Counted from the first letter of the stretch, positions 53,878-63,662 are shown. The stretch: DNA of 64,000 nucleotides from Burkholderiales bacterium (GCA_016213265.1 JACRBA010000207.1:1-64000), one strand, 5' to 3'. The notes: a model not told the origin generated them from the letters alone. A program made the numbers and translations.

Positions 53878-56877
53878 ATGGCCTCCTCTGAGCACCTGAC
53901 TGCCCGCCTTGCCCGCCTGGGAACCGGCCTGGTGGCCGTGGCCGCCCTGGCGGCCTGTTCCGGCTCCGGCTCCAGCAACCAGGACGACGAGCTGAGCGAT
54001 GAAGGTGCGGTGCCCATCGCGTTCGTCAAACGCGTGAACACCATCGCGCTGAACCCCACGGCCGGCGCGCCGAGTGCGCCGGGGGGCGACCTGATCGTCA
54101 AGGAGCTGTCGTCGCCGAGCGCGAAGGAGTTCAACGTCACGGCCGCCATCACGCAGGGCAACGGTGATGCGTCCGACCCGGAGGTGTCCTACGACGGCGG
54201 GCGCATCATCTTCTCGCTGCGCTGCCCCACCAGCAACACCTCGCAGATCGACGGCCAGCGCGCCTGCACCGGCCGCTGGAACATCTGGGAATACGACACG
54301 CGCGGCACCTCGCTGGGTGCCGGCAAGCTGCGCCGGCTCACCGCGTCCACCGAGGACGACGACGTCGATCCGGCCTACCTGCCGGGCGGCCGCGGCTTCG
54401 TGTTCTCGTCCAACCGCCAGGCCAAGAGCAAGCTCAACCAAGCCCTCGGCCGCAGCTACTTCGCGCTGGACGAATACGAGCGCGAGCGGGTGTTCAACCT
54501 GCACACGATGAACCTGCAGGGCGGCGACATCAAGCAGATCACCTTCAACCAGAGCCACGACCGCAACCCGGTGGTGCGGCCCAACGGGGACATCATGTTC
54601 TCGCGCTGGGACCACGTGGGCGGACGCAACCACTTCAAGATCTTCCGCGTGAAGCCCGATGGCACCGACCTGTTCGTGCTGTACGGCGCGCACAGCGAGG
54701 GCAACAGCTTCCTGCACCCGCGCGACATGGACCCGCAGGGCAAGTACGCGGGCTTCGTGTCCTCGTCGGTGATGCCGCTGCAGCGCACCAACGAGGGCGG
54801 TGCGCTGATGTTCGTGGACGTGGCCAACTACTCCGAGCAGAACACGCCGGCCAATGCCGACGTGCCGCAGGAGGGCGGGCAGGTGCACGCCACCGCCGAG
54901 CCGCTCAACACCGAGCGTGGCCTGTCGCGCTTCGGCCGGGTCACCACGCCCTACCCGGTGTGGGACGGCACCGACCGCCTGCTGGTGGCGTTCCGCCCGT
55001 GTGAGGTGCGCCGCGGCGAGGACATCGTCTCCTGTGCCACGCTCACCGAGGAGGAGATCGCCCGCCTGTCCGACCAGAACCGCTCGGAGGCCGACATCGA
55101 GGGCGACGAGCTGCAGGACAACGTGCCGCCGCCCTACGCCATCTACATGTTCGACCCGGCCCGGCAGACCTGGCTGAACGTGGCGGCGCCGCCCGAGGGC
55201 TTCATGTACACCGACCCGGTGGCGATGATGTCACGCCCCATTCCGAACGTGGTCGACCCCACCTCCGTGGACGAGAACCTCGCGCGCCAGGGCCTGGGCC
55301 TGCTGGAGGTGCGCAGCGTCTACGACACCGACGGCCTGGGCCGCATGGGCGACCCGGTGCTGGTGGCGGCCGATCGGCCCGAGGGCTGCACCGAGTCGAT
55401 CCCGAAGACGGCCCCCACCGACCGGCTGGACACCCGGGCGCAGGTGGCCGACATCCTGCGCCTGAAGAACCCCGCCGACCCGGCCTACCGCTGCGGACCG
55501 GCGCGGTTCGTGCGTGCCGTGCGCGGCGTGCCACCGCCGTCGAACATGACGGGCCTGCGCGAGGCCATCGGCGAGACCAACTTCGAGCCGCAGCAGATCC
55601 TGGGCTACGCGCCCATCGAGCCCGACGGCTCGTTCAAGCTGCATGTGCCGGCCGACACGCCGGTGCTGCTGTCGGTGGTCGATGCCCAGGGCCGCGCATT
55701 CCAGACCCACACCAACTGGATCCAGGTGCGCCCGGGCGAGCGCCGCACCTGCGACGGCTGCCACAGCCCGCGCCGTGGCGGCGCGCTGAACTCGGGCCTG
55801 GTGGCCGACACCATGCCGAGCGCCCTGCGCGCGGCGCTCGCCGGCCAGCACCAGTCCGGGGAGACCATGGCCTCCACCCGCACCCGCCTGGACGCCAACG
55901 CGCTCAAGCTGGTGCGCGACATGCTGTTCACCGACGACTGGGCCGACACCGCGCAGCCCGGCGTGGTGGCTCGCAGCGCCGTGGCCATCCGCTATGACGG
56001 CAACGTCAACCCCGCCGACGACCTGGCCACGCCCGTGCCGGTGGACGGCATCATCAACTACGCCGAACACATCCAGCCGCTGTGGACGCGTGCGCGCGGC
56101 GCGAACACCTGCACGAACTGCCACAACGCCTCGTCCACCACGCTGGACCTGTCCGGCACGCTGTCGGGCACGGGCCGTGTGGTGTCCTACGAAAGCCTGA
56201 TGCTGGGGCGGCCGCTGCTCGATGCCAACGGCCAGCCGATCACCGTGATCGAGCGCGGCGTGCCCGTGCTGCAGCGTGAGCCCGCGCTCGTGCAGACCAT
56301 GGCCAGCGAAGGCAGCGCGCTCGGCCTGGCGCGGCAGAGCCGGCTGATGGAGATCCTGTCGGGCCAGACGCTGCATGCGGGCGACGAGGCGCGCCGCGTG
56401 CATCCGACGCCGCCGGCCCCGGCCCCCGATCACAGCCGCCTGCTGAACGCCGCCGAGAAGCGCCTGGTGGCCGAGTGGATGGACCTGGGCGGTCAGTATT
56501 ACAACAATCCGTTCAACGGGCCCAACGTGCGGGTGGTCAACGGCCTCAGCCAGGAGACCTTCAGCGCGCGTGTCCAGCCCATCCTGATGGCGCGCTGCGC
56601 GAGCTGCCACCAGGCGGGCGGCAGCTCGCCGACCGGCACCGAGGCCTTTGCGCACAATCGCTTCGTTCTCACCGGTGATGCCGAGGGCGACTACGGCGTC
56701 ACGCTGACCATGATCTCCAACACCTGCGCGCCTGCGTCCAACGCCCTGCTCGCGCGCCCGTCGACCATCCCGCATCCCGAGGGAGCCACGGGGCAGGCAC
56801 GCGCCGTGCTCCCCGCGGCGTCCGCCGACTACACCACCATCGCCAACTGGATCGCCAGCGGATGCCCGACCCGATGA
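53878..56877 (+). CDS. Large triheme lipoprotein with TolB/HzsA-like beta-propeller
   Basis: This encodes 999 residues with AAAGGA upstream. The lipobox AALAAC puts the lipid at Cys27. Residues about 85-350 hold propeller-type repeats (SYDGGRIIFSLRC, DPAYLPGGRGFVFSSNRQAK, NPVVRPNGDIMFSRWDHVGG), as in PD40/TolB and the hydrazine-synthase alpha middle domain. Three haem sites follow: CDGCH (625), CTNCH (745), CASCH (907). The C-terminal third looks like cytochrome c modules separated by 120-160 residues. It resembles HzsA-related proteins known outside anammox bacteria, function unknown. It is the central electron carrier of the cluster, by inference. Confidence 0.82.
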   Translation: MASSEHLTARLARLGTGLVAVAALAACSGSGSSNQDDELSDEGAVPIAFVKRVNTIALNPTAGAPSAPGGDLIVKELSSPSAKEFNVTAAITQGNGDASDPEVSYDGGRIIFSLRCPTSNTSQIDGQRACTGRWNIWEYDTRGTSLGAGKLRRLTASTEDDDVDPAYLPGGRGFVFSSNRQAKSKLNQALGRSYFALDEYERERVFNLHTMNLQGGDIKQITFNQSHDRNPVVRPNGDIMFSRWDHVGGRNHFKIFRVKPDGTDLFVLYGAHSEGNSFLHPRDMDPQGKYAGFVSSSVMPLQRTNEGGALMFVDVANYSEQNTPANADVPQEGGQVHATAEPLNTERGLSRFGRVTTPYPVWDGTDRLLVAFRPCEVRRGEDIVSCATLTEEEIARLSDQNRSEADIEGDELQDNVPPPYAIYMFDPARQTWLNVAAPPEGFMYTDPVAMMSRPIPNVVDPTSVDENLARQGLGLLEVRSVYDTDGLGRMGDPVLVAADRPEGCTESIPKTAPTDRLDTRAQVADILRLKNPADPAYRCGPARFVRAVRGVPPPSNMTGLREAIGETNFEPQQILGYAPIEPDGSFKLHVPADTPVLLSVVDAQGRAFQTHTNWIQVRPGERRTCDGCHSPRRGGALNSGLVADTMPSALRAALAGQHQSGETMASTRTRLDANALKLVRDMLFTDDWADTAQPGVVARSAVAIRYDGNVNPADDLATPVPVDGIINYAEHIQPLWTRARGANTCTNCHNASSTTLDLSGTLSGTGRVVSYESLMLGRPLLDANGQPITVIERGVPVLQREPALVQTMASEGSALGLARQSRLMEILSGQTLHAGDEARRVHPTPPAPAPDHSRLLNAAEKRLVAEWMDLGGQYYNNPFNGPNVRVVNGLSQETFSARVQPILMARCASCHQAGGSSPTGTEAFAHNRFVLTGDAEGDYGVTLTMISNTCAPASNALLARPSTIPHPEGATGQARAVLPAASADYTTIANWIASGCPTR

Positions 56878-57488
56878 ACCGAACCGCCTCGCTCGCCTGG
56901 CGTGCAGCCGCCGTCCTGCTGTCCGCCGTGGTGGCCGGCTGCGGCGGCGGCAGCAACCCGCTGGACAACCCGCCCGACATCGTCAACCCGCCGGGCGGGG
57001 AGGGGCGCAAGCTCTCGTTCGCCTACTTCCAGCGCTGCGTGTACCCCGTGCTGCTGGCCGAGCTGCCCATCGACCAGAACGGCCAGATCTCCGTCAACAC
57101 CTGCGCCGGCAGCGGCTGCCATGACGACGTCAGCGGCACCGGTGGCGCGCTGCGCGTGGTGCGCGGCGCGCAGGTGATCGACCTGCTCGACCCCGCGAAC
57201 ACGCCCGACGTGATTCGCGCGAGCGACATGTACCGCAACTACTATTCGGCCCAGGGCGTGACGATTCCGGGCGATCCCACCCACAGCCGCCTGCTGGCCA
57301 AGCCCTTGCTGCTGAACGTGCTGCACGGCGGCGGCCTGATCTTCGAGAGCCTGGACGACCCCAACGCCAAGCTGTTCCGCTACTGGATCGAGCACCCGGT
57401 TCCGGGCAGCCAGGACGAGTTCGGCACCGCCAGCTACGGCATGTTCTCGCCGCCCAACCCCAACACCGGCAGCTGCAAGACCGAATGA
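56874..57488 (+). CDS. Small lipoprotein with a CX4CH haem-like motif
   Basis: This encodes 204 residues, starting on the ATGA overlap with the triheme gene. The lipobox VVAGC gives Cys23. A single CAGSGCH (77-83) has four residues between the cysteines, a rarer but known c-type haem spacing; the following acidic, Gly-rich stretch (DDVSGTGGALRVVRGAQVID) resembles a cytochrome domain of the preceding protein's family. Further cysteines (RCVYP, SCKTE) are isolated. Probably an accessory electron carrier anchored in the envelope; haem binding needs proof. Confidence 0.7.
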   Translation: MNRTASLAWRAAAVLLSAVVAGCGGGSNPLDNPPDIVNPPGGEGRKLSFAYFQRCVYPVLLAELPIDQNGQISVNTCAGSGCHDDVSGTGGALRVVRGAQVIDLLDPANTPDVIRASDMYRNYYSAQGVTIPGDPTHSRLLAKPLLLNVLHGGGLIFESLDDPNAKLFRYWIEHPVPGSQDEFGTASYGMFSPPNPNTGSCKTE

Positions 57489-58381
57489 GCCACCTTTCCC
57501 GCGCGCAGCGACACGTCGTGCCCCGCCGCTGCCTGGGCGTGGCGCTGGCCGCCTGCGCCTGCATGGCGCAGGCGCAGACGCCCGAGCCCCTGTCCGCCCC
57601 GCCGGCCGCGGGCCCGCAGGCCCCCGTGGCCACCACGGCCACCACGGCCACCACGGCCACCACGGCCACCACGGCCAGCATCGCCCCGTCCGCCCCTTCC
57701 GCCACCGAGCGCGTCGCACGGGTGCAGGTGGTAGGCCCCTATGTCGACATGCGCAGCGGCCCGGGCCGCGGCTACCCCATCTTCTACGCGGCCGAACGCG
57801 AGGAGTGGCTGATCATCGAGCTGCGCCACACCGACTGGTTCAAGGTGCGCACGCCGCGCGGCGTGTCGGGCTGGGTGTCGCGCGCGCAGATGCGGCAGAC
57901 GGTCACCGAGGACGGCGTGCCCTTCGAGCTGGCCGATCCCACGCTGCAGGACTACCTGAACCGCCGTTTCGACCTGGGCCTGGGCTACGGTGCCACCGCC
58001 AAGACCGCGTTCACGCGCGCCTGGGCCGGCTGGCGCTTTTCCGACACGCTCAGCGTGGACCTGAACGTCGCCGACGTCGCCCGCCAGACGTCGAGCATCA
58101 CGCTCTGGACGGCCAGCCTGCTGGCCGAGCCCTGGTCGGACCGCCGGCTGTCGCCCTTCGTGGGCGTGGGCGTGGGCCGCTTCAACTACAAGCCCAACGA
58201 GAGTCTGGTGAACAAGCAGCCCTACGACGGCAACATGGGCGTGCTCACCCTGGGCGCGCGCTACCACCTCAGCGGCCGCGTCGCGCTGCGCCTGGATTAC
58301 TCGCGTTATGCCGTGTTCGTCGACGACGACGACTCGCGCCTGTACCAGGCCGGCTCCATCGGCCTGTCGATCCACTTCTGA
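57485..58381 (+). CDS. Secreted SH3-domain plus outer-membrane beta-barrel protein
   Basis: This encodes 298 residues, ATGA-coupled to the lipoprotein gene. After a signal peptide (ALAACACMAQAQ) comes a Thr/Ala repeat linker made of five exact 9-bp units. Then an SH3-type domain (about 80-140: VVGPYVDMRSGPGRGYPIFY, DWFKVRTPRGVSGWVSR), and a C-terminal beta-barrel of about 130 residues ending in aromatic Phe (GLSIHF). SH3 domains of this kind bind peptidoglycan, so it may tie the outer membrane to the wall. The next gene encodes a related barrel. Confidence 0.8.
   Translation: MSHLSRAQRHVVPRRCLGVALAACACMAQAQTPEPLSAPPAAGPQAPVATTATTATTATTATTASIAPSAPSATERVARVQVVGPYVDMRSGPGRGYPIFYAAEREEWLIIELRHTDWFKVRTPRGVSGWVSRAQMRQTVTEDGVPFELADPTLQDYLNRRFDLGLGYGATAKTAFTRAWAGWRFSDTLSVDLNVADVARQTSSITLWTASLLAEPWSDRRLSPFVGVGVGRFNYKPNESLVNKQPYDGNMGVLTLGARYHLSGRVALRLDYSRYAVFVDDDDSRLYQAGSIGLSIHF
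57632..57676 (+). repeat. Five exact 9-bp tandem repeats in the linker
   Basis: ACCACGGCC is repeated five times without change, encoding Thr-Thr-Ala units between the signal peptide and the SH3 domain. Copy-number change would alter linker length by three residues without shifting the frame. Confidence 0.95.
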
Positions 58382-58392
58382 GCACCCCTTCC

Positions 58393-59037
58393 ATGCGCCC
58401 AGCCCTTCGCCTCACCGCCGCCCTCGTTTCCTCCCTCTGCGCCGCGCTGTTCGCCGCTGCCCCGGCCTTGGCGGCCGACCTGAAGGACGCCGCCGTGGTG
58501 CCCGAGGTGGACCGCCGCGACGTGAAGCTGCCCAAGTTCCCGTCCAGCGATTTCGAAGTGGGCATCTACGGCGGCCTGTACGCGACGCAGAACTTCGGCT
58601 CCAGCATGGCCGGCGGCGCCCGCATGGCGTACCACATCACCGAGGACTTCTTCGTCGAGGCCTCGGCCGGGCAGACGACGGTGAGCGACGAGGCCTTCCG
58701 CCGCATCCTGCCGGGTGGCATCTTCACCGGCGACACCGAGAAGCTCATCTACTCCAACCTCAACGTGGGCTGGAACGTGCTGCCCGGCGAGATCTTCATC
58801 GGCTCGCGCTACGCCATGCCCTCGCAGGTGTACCTGGTGGCCGGCGGCGGCACCACGCGCTTCAACGGCCAGCGCATGTCCACCTGGGACATCGGGGTGG
58901 GCGTCAAGGTCTACCTCACCGACTTCTGGGCGCTGCGCATCGACATGCGCGACAACGTCTACCAGCTCGACCTGCTGGGCAAGCGCGACACCACCCACAA
59001 CGTCGAGCTCAATGCCGGCGTGTCCTTCCTGTTCTGA
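58393..59037 (+). CDS. Outer-membrane beta-barrel domain protein
   Basis: This encodes 214 residues from the ATG at 58393. A signal peptide ends at ALA. Amphipathic strands with terminal Phe (LNAGVSFLF) predict a small barrel: DFEVGIYGGLYATQNFGSSM, AYHITEDFFVEASAGQTTVS, LNVGWNVLPGEIFIGSRYAM. It resembles the OMP_myx_plus-type barrels often found next to TlpA, DUF4266 and DUF3570 genes. It is separated from its neighbours by 11 and 10 bp, so one operon. Confidence 0.82.
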   Translation: MRPALRLTAALVSSLCAALFAAAPALAADLKDAAVVPEVDRRDVKLPKFPSSDFEVGIYGGLYATQNFGSSMAGGARMAYHITEDFFVEASAGQTTVSDEAFRRILPGGIFTGDTEKLIYSNLNVGWNVLPGEIFIGSRYAMPSQVYLVAGGGTTRFNGQRMSTWDIGVGVKVYLTDFWALRIDMRDNVYQLDLLGKRDTTHNVELNAGVSFLF

Positions 59038-59047
59038 CCCGCCCGCC

Positions 59048-59553
<506 letters not shown>

Positions 59554-59554
<1 letters not shown>

Positions 59555-59790
59555 TGGCCGTGCGTCGCATCTGCCTGAACCTGGCCGGGTTGGCCGCCGT
59601 CCTGTGCGCCGGCGGCTGCGCCTCGGTGGAGCCCTGGGTCAAGCCGTACGAGCGCGAGCGGCTGTCCGACCCGATCATGCAACTGGCGCGCGACGGCCTG
59701 GCCGAGCGCCACCGCGACCATGTCTACTCGGTGCGCGAGGGCGCGCGCGGCGCCACCGGCGTGCAAGGGGGCGGCTGTGGCTGCAACTGA
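59554..59790 (+). CDS. DUF4266 small lipoprotein
   Basis: This encodes 78 residues from the ATG at 59554 (an in-frame GTG precedes it directly). The lipobox CAGGC places the lipid at Cys22. The family core PWVKPYERERLSDPIMQLAR and the Gly/Cys-rich tail GGGCGCN are diagnostic. Ahead of the tail stands REGARGATG (61-69), which resembles an ApbE flavinylation site but has Arg for Ser/Thr. DUF4266 and DUF3570 genes almost always occur as a pair, and the two overlap here by 14 bases. Function unknown. Confidence 0.88.
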
Positions 59791-60931
59791 GTCGATCCGC
59801 CGCTGGGCTGCCGTGGCGGGCCGTGCCGTCGCGCGGGCGCTGGGCCTGTCGGGCAGCGTGGTGGGCGCCGCGCATGCGGTCGATCTGCCGGCCGATCGCG
59901 CCGAGCTGATGTACCACCTCTACGACGGCGGCGGCGTGCAGGCCTCGGGGCCCGCGCTGCTGGTGCGCAAGAGCCTGTTCGACAAGGTCTCGCTGTCCGC
60001 CGGCTACTACGTCGATGCGGTGAGCAACGCCTCGATCGACGTCGTCACCACCGCCAGCCCCTACAGCGAGTCGCGCAGCCAGTACGACGTGGGCGTGGAC
60101 TACGTGGTGCGCGACTCCACCGTACGCGTGTTCGGCAGCCAGGGCGAGGAGCCCGACTACACCGCCGACACCTGGGGCGTGGACGTCACGCAGGAGATGT
60201 TCGGCGGCATGACCAGCGTGAGCCTGGGCTACACCGAAGGCTTCGACCAGGTGGGGCAGAAGGGCGTGGTCGGCTGGATCGACCAGGCCCGGCACTGGAA
60301 CTACCGCGTCGGCGTCACGCAGATCCTCACGCCGCGCTGGCTGGCCAGCGTGAACATGGAGGCACTGTCCGACGAAGGCTTCCTCGGCAGCCCCTACCGG
60401 GTGGCGCGCGTGTTCGGTGCCGCCGTGCCCGAGCGCGTGCCGCGCACCCGCGGCGCACGCGCCATCAAGCTGCGCGCCCTGGGCGACGTGAGCGACTGGT
60501 TCACCGGCACGCGCTGGGGCGACGGCCAGCGCCACGCGGTGCATGCCGACTACCGCTACTACTGGGACAACTGGGGCATCCGCGCCCACACCGTGGAAGG
60601 CGGCTACAGCCGCTACTGGGGCGACCGCTGGCTCGTGGACGGCTGGCTGCGCTTCAACCGCCAGGGCGAGGCGCTGTTCTACAGCGACAACGCCGAGACC
60701 GAGACGCGCTACATCAGCCGCAACCGGCAGCTCGCGGCCTTCAGCAGCACCAGCCTGGGCGGCCGCGTCACCTACAGCTGGACCAAGGTGCCCGGCCAGT
60801 ACGAGGTGAAGGCCCACGCCTCGCTCGAGTTCGTCCGCTTCGACTACGACAACTACACGGATGTCCGCAGCGGGCGCCCCTACGCCTTCAACGGCACCCT
60901 GCTGCAGCTCTACCTGACGGCGGCCTTCTGA
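59777..60931 (+). CDS. DUF3570 outer-membrane protein
   Basis: This encodes 384 residues. The start is the GTG at 59777 after AAGGGGGCG; the upstream frame only overlaps the DUF4266 gene. A signal peptide (ALGLSGSVVGAAHA) precedes a long beta-barrel: ELMYHLYDGGGVQASGPALL, VDVVTTASPYSESRSQYDVG (read from the region 60045-60095), RYYWDNWGIRAHTVEGGYSR, and the aromatic C-terminus LQLYLTAAF. It is predicted to be an outer-membrane porin-like partner of DUF4266. The role is not known. Confidence 0.88.
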   Translation: MAATESIRRWAAVAGRAVARALGLSGSVVGAAHAVDLPADRAELMYHLYDGGGVQASGPALLVRKSLFDKVSLSAGYYVDAVSNASIDVVTTASPYSESRSQYDVGVDYVVRDSTVRVFGSQGEEPDYTADTWGVDVTQEMFGGMTSVSLGYTEGFDQVGQKGVVGWIDQARHWNYRVGVTQILTPRWLASVNMEALSDEGFLGSPYRVARVFGAAVPERVPRTRGARAIKLRALGDVSDWFTGTRWGDGQRHAVHADYRYYWDNWGIRAHTVEGGYSRYWGDRWLVDGWLRFNRQGEALFYSDNAETETRYISRNRQLAAFSSTSLGGRVTYSWTKVPGQYEVKAHASLEFVRFDYDNYTDVRSGRPYAFNGTLLQLYLTAAF

Positions 60932-61596
60932 TGGCCGCACCGCTCCCCGACCACCTCGCGCACACCGGCATGCACCTCCTGACTCCCCGGCGCTTCGCCA
61001 CCCCCCTCCTGCTGGCCACCGTGTGGCTGGCCGCCGCCTGCCTGGGCCTGCCGGGCAGCGCCCGCGCGCAGACCGCGGTGCCTCCCGCGCCTGCGGCAGC
61101 GGCCTCGGCGGCCGCGGTCGCACCGGCGGAGCCCGCAGCTTCTGCGGCTGCCGCGGCCGGCCTCGACCAGCGCGTGCAGGACCTGAAATCCGAGGTGATC
61201 AACCTCAACCGCGACCTGCTCGTGCTCGAGGAGGAGCTGCTCTACCCCGCCAGCACCCAGGTGGCCGTCTTCGTCTCCATGGACGTGGGCAAGCTGTTCT
61301 CGCTGGAGTCGGTGGAGATCAAGTTCGACGAGAAGACGGTGGCCCACTACCTGTACACGCCCGCCGAGGTGGCCGCGCTGCACCGCGGCGGCGTGCAGCG
61401 CCTGTACGTGGGCAACCTGCGCGCCGGCGCGCACGAGATCACCGCGTTCTTCACCGGCCAGGGCCCGCACACGCGCGACTACAAGCGCGCCACCACGCTG
61501 AAGTTCGACAAGGGCGGCGAGCCCAAGTACATCGAGCTGCAGATCAAGGACACCACGGCCAACCTGCAGCCGCAGTTCGAGGTCAAGGTCTGGTGA
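60931..61596 (+). CDS. Secreted coiled-coil protein of the envelope cluster
   Basis: This encodes 221 residues from the TGATG overlap; an internal ATG at codon 14 is an alternative. A signal peptide ends at ARA. An Ala/Pro-rich linker (about 48-78) leads to a short coiled coil (LDQRVQDLKSEVINLNRDLL, then VLEEELLYP) and a beta-sandwich-like domain: VAVFVSMDVGKLFSLESVEI, HRGGVQRLYVGNLRAGAHEI, and a beta-rich end. I do not recognise a family. It belongs to the operon by overlaps on both sides. Confidence 0.75.
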   Translation: MAAPLPDHLAHTGMHLLTPRRFATPLLLATVWLAAACLGLPGSARAQTAVPPAPAAAASAAAVAPAEPAASAAAAAGLDQRVQDLKSEVINLNRDLLVLEEELLYPASTQVAVFVSMDVGKLFSLESVEIKFDEKTVAHYLYTPAEVAALHRGGVQRLYVGNLRAGAHEITAFFTGQGPHTRDYKRATTLKFDKGGEPKYIELQIKDTTANLQPQFEVKVW

Positions 61597-63662
61597 TGCC
61601 CGGCTCCTCCGCCCTCCTGCGCCGGGGTCGCGCGGGTCGCCTCCTGCCGGCCGCCACAGCGCTGCTGTGGGCGGCCGCGGCGCTGCCCGCGTCCGCGGCC
61701 GAGCCGGCGCCGCCCCTGCGCACCGTGCAGGCGCCGCACTACGGCGACGTGCTGTTCCAGTTCTTCCAGGACAAGCCCTTCCCGGCGCTGACCTCGCTGA
61801 TGGTGTCGCAGCACTTCCAGCGCATGCCACGCCATGAGGACGAGGCCGAGATGCTGCGTGGCGGCCTGCTGCTGGGCTACGGCCTCAGCCGCGAGGCGGG
61901 CGAGATCTTCGAGCGCCTGGCCGGCTCCGCCTCGCCGGCCGTGCGTGACCGGGCCTGGTTCTTCCTGGCCCGCCTGCGCTACCAGCGCGGCGAGGCCGAG
62001 GCCGCCGACGCGGCGCTGGCGCGCATCGGTGCCCCGCTGCCCGGCCTGCTGGAGGAGGAACGCCTGCTGCTGGCCGGCCAGGTGCGCCTGGCCCTGGGCG
62101 ACACCGGCGGCGCGGCCGAGGCGCTTCGCGCGCTGCTGGCCCGTCCGCCCCAGCCGCTGCCCGAGGAGGGCGCCGAGGCCGGCGCGCCCCCGCCGCCCAA
62201 GCGCTCGATCTTCGCGCGCGTGGGCGGCTGGCTGGCCGATGCCTTCACCCTGCGCTGGTTCCGCAGCGTGCCGGTGCGCACGAGCAACGCCGCGCACTAT
62301 GCGCGCTACAACCTCGGCATCGCCCTCATTCGCGGCGGTGATGTGACCGGCGGCCGCGCGGCGCTGGACGAACTCGGCCGCACCCCCATGCACGACGAGG
62401 AGGGCCGCAGCCTGCGCGACCAGGCCAACGTGGCACTGGGATACGCGGCGCTGGCCGACGAAGACCCTGAGGCCGCCGCCCAGGCGCTGGAACGGGTGCG
62501 CCTGCAGGGCAGCCATTCCAACAAGGCGCTGCTGGGCTTCGGCTGGGCCGCCGCCGCGCAGGACGAGCCGGAGCAGGCGCTCGTGCCCTGGATGGAGCTG
62601 GCCGGCCGCGACCCGTCCGACCCGGCCGTGCTGGAGGCGCGCATCGCCGTGCCCTATGCGCTGGCCGAAGCCGGCGCCTATGGCCAGGCGCTCACGCGCT
62701 ACGAGGAGGCGCTGGCGGTCTACGCCGCCGAGCGCCGCGCGCTGGACGAATCCATCGCCAGCATCCGCGGCGGCGAGTTCGTGGACGCCCTGCTGCAGGA
62801 CAACCCGCCCGAGGAGCTGGGCTGGGCGCGCCCGCTGCAGCACCTGCCGGAGGTGCCGCACCGCACCCACCTGGCCCCGGTGCTGGCCAGCCACGCCTTC
62901 CAGGAGGCCTTCAAGAACCACCGCGACCTGGTGTTCCTCGCGTCCAACCTCGACGCCTGGCAGGAGCGCCTGGCCGTCTACGGCGACATGCTGGACCACC
63001 GCCAGCGCGGCTTCACCGAACGCCTGCCGCAAGTGCGCGAGCGCGCGGCCGGCCTGCATGTCGATGGCCTGCAGGCCCGGCGTGACGCCCTGGCCGGCGA
63101 GCTGGCCGCGGCGAGCACCGCCGCCGACGGGCTGGCGTTCGCCACCGAGGCAGAGCGCGCGCAATGGCAGAAGATCGAGCGCGCCCGCCGCCTGCTGGAC
63201 GAGCAGGGCGCGGCCTTGGGTGGCGAGGTGGACGTGCCCGCCGTGCGCGAGCGCCTGCGGCGGCTGCAGGGCGCCCTCACGTGGCAGCTGGCCCAGCAAT
63301 ACCCCGAGCGGCGCTGGGCCGCCGACAAGGGCCTGCAACGCATCGAAGAAGCCCTCGGCGTGGCGCGTGAGCGCGACGCCTCGCTGGCCGCCGCCCAGCG
63401 CGACGAGCCCGTGCGCTTCCAGCGCTTCACCGAGCGCCTGGCCGCGCTGGCCCAGCGCATCCGTGCGCTGCAGCCCCGCCTGGCCGAGCTCACCGCCGAA
63501 CAACGTGTGGTCCTGCAGACGGAGGCCGTGGCCGCCCTGCAGGCCCAGCAGCAGCGCCTGGACAGCTACGCCGACCAGGCTCGTTATGCCGTGGCCCAGC
63601 TCTACGACCGGGCGACCCAACCGGCGCCGCAGCCCAAGGAAGGCGACCGTGGCCAGCCCTGA
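61596..63662 (+). CDS. Large periplasmic TPR-like protein
   Basis: This encodes 688 residues, coupled by TGATG. A signal peptide ends ASA|AEP. Helical repeats with TPR/Sel1-like character run through about 70-420 (EAGEIFERLAGSASPAVRDR, ARYNLGIALIRGGDVTGGRA, NVALGYAALADEDPEAAAQA, GFGWAAAAQDEPEQALVPW). A long coiled coil covers about 480-670. Gliding and Tol-type machines have similar periplasmic scaffolds, but homology is not established here. The next gene starts inside its 3' end. Confidence 0.78.
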   Translation: MPGSSALLRRGRAGRLLPAATALLWAAAALPASAAEPAPPLRTVQAPHYGDVLFQFFQDKPFPALTSLMVSQHFQRMPRHEDEAEMLRGGLLLGYGLSREAGEIFERLAGSASPAVRDRAWFFLARLRYQRGEAEAADAALARIGAPLPGLLEEERLLLAGQVRLALGDTGGAAEALRALLARPPQPLPEEGAEAGAPPPPKRSIFARVGGWLADAFTLRWFRSVPVRTSNAAHYARYNLGIALIRGGDVTGGRAALDELGRTPMHDEEGRSLRDQANVALGYAALADEDPEAAAQALERVRLQGSHSNKALLGFGWAAAAQDEPEQALVPWMELAGRDPSDPAVLEARIAVPYALAEAGAYGQALTRYEEALAVYAAERRALDESIASIRGGEFVDALLQDNPPEELGWARPLQHLPEVPHRTHLAPVLASHAFQEAFKNHRDLVFLASNLDAWQERLAVYGDMLDHRQRGFTERLPQVRERAAGLHVDGLQARRDALAGELAAASTAADGLAFATEAERAQWQKIERARRLLDEQGAALGGEVDVPAVRERLRRLQGALTWQLAQQYPERRWAADKGLQRIEEALGVARERDASLAAAQRDEPVRFQRFTERLAALAQRIRALQPRLAELTAEQRVVLQTEAVAALQAQQQRLDSYADQARYAVAQLYDRATQPAPQPKEGDRGQP

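Noticed and set aside
53878-56877. A true hydrazine synthase alpha subunit
   Set aside because: No partner subunits or anammox genes are in the window. The similarity seen is to a wider family; function is left open.
57632-57676. CRISPR-like repeats
   Set aside because: The units are 9 bp, contiguous without spacers, and in frame within a coding linker.
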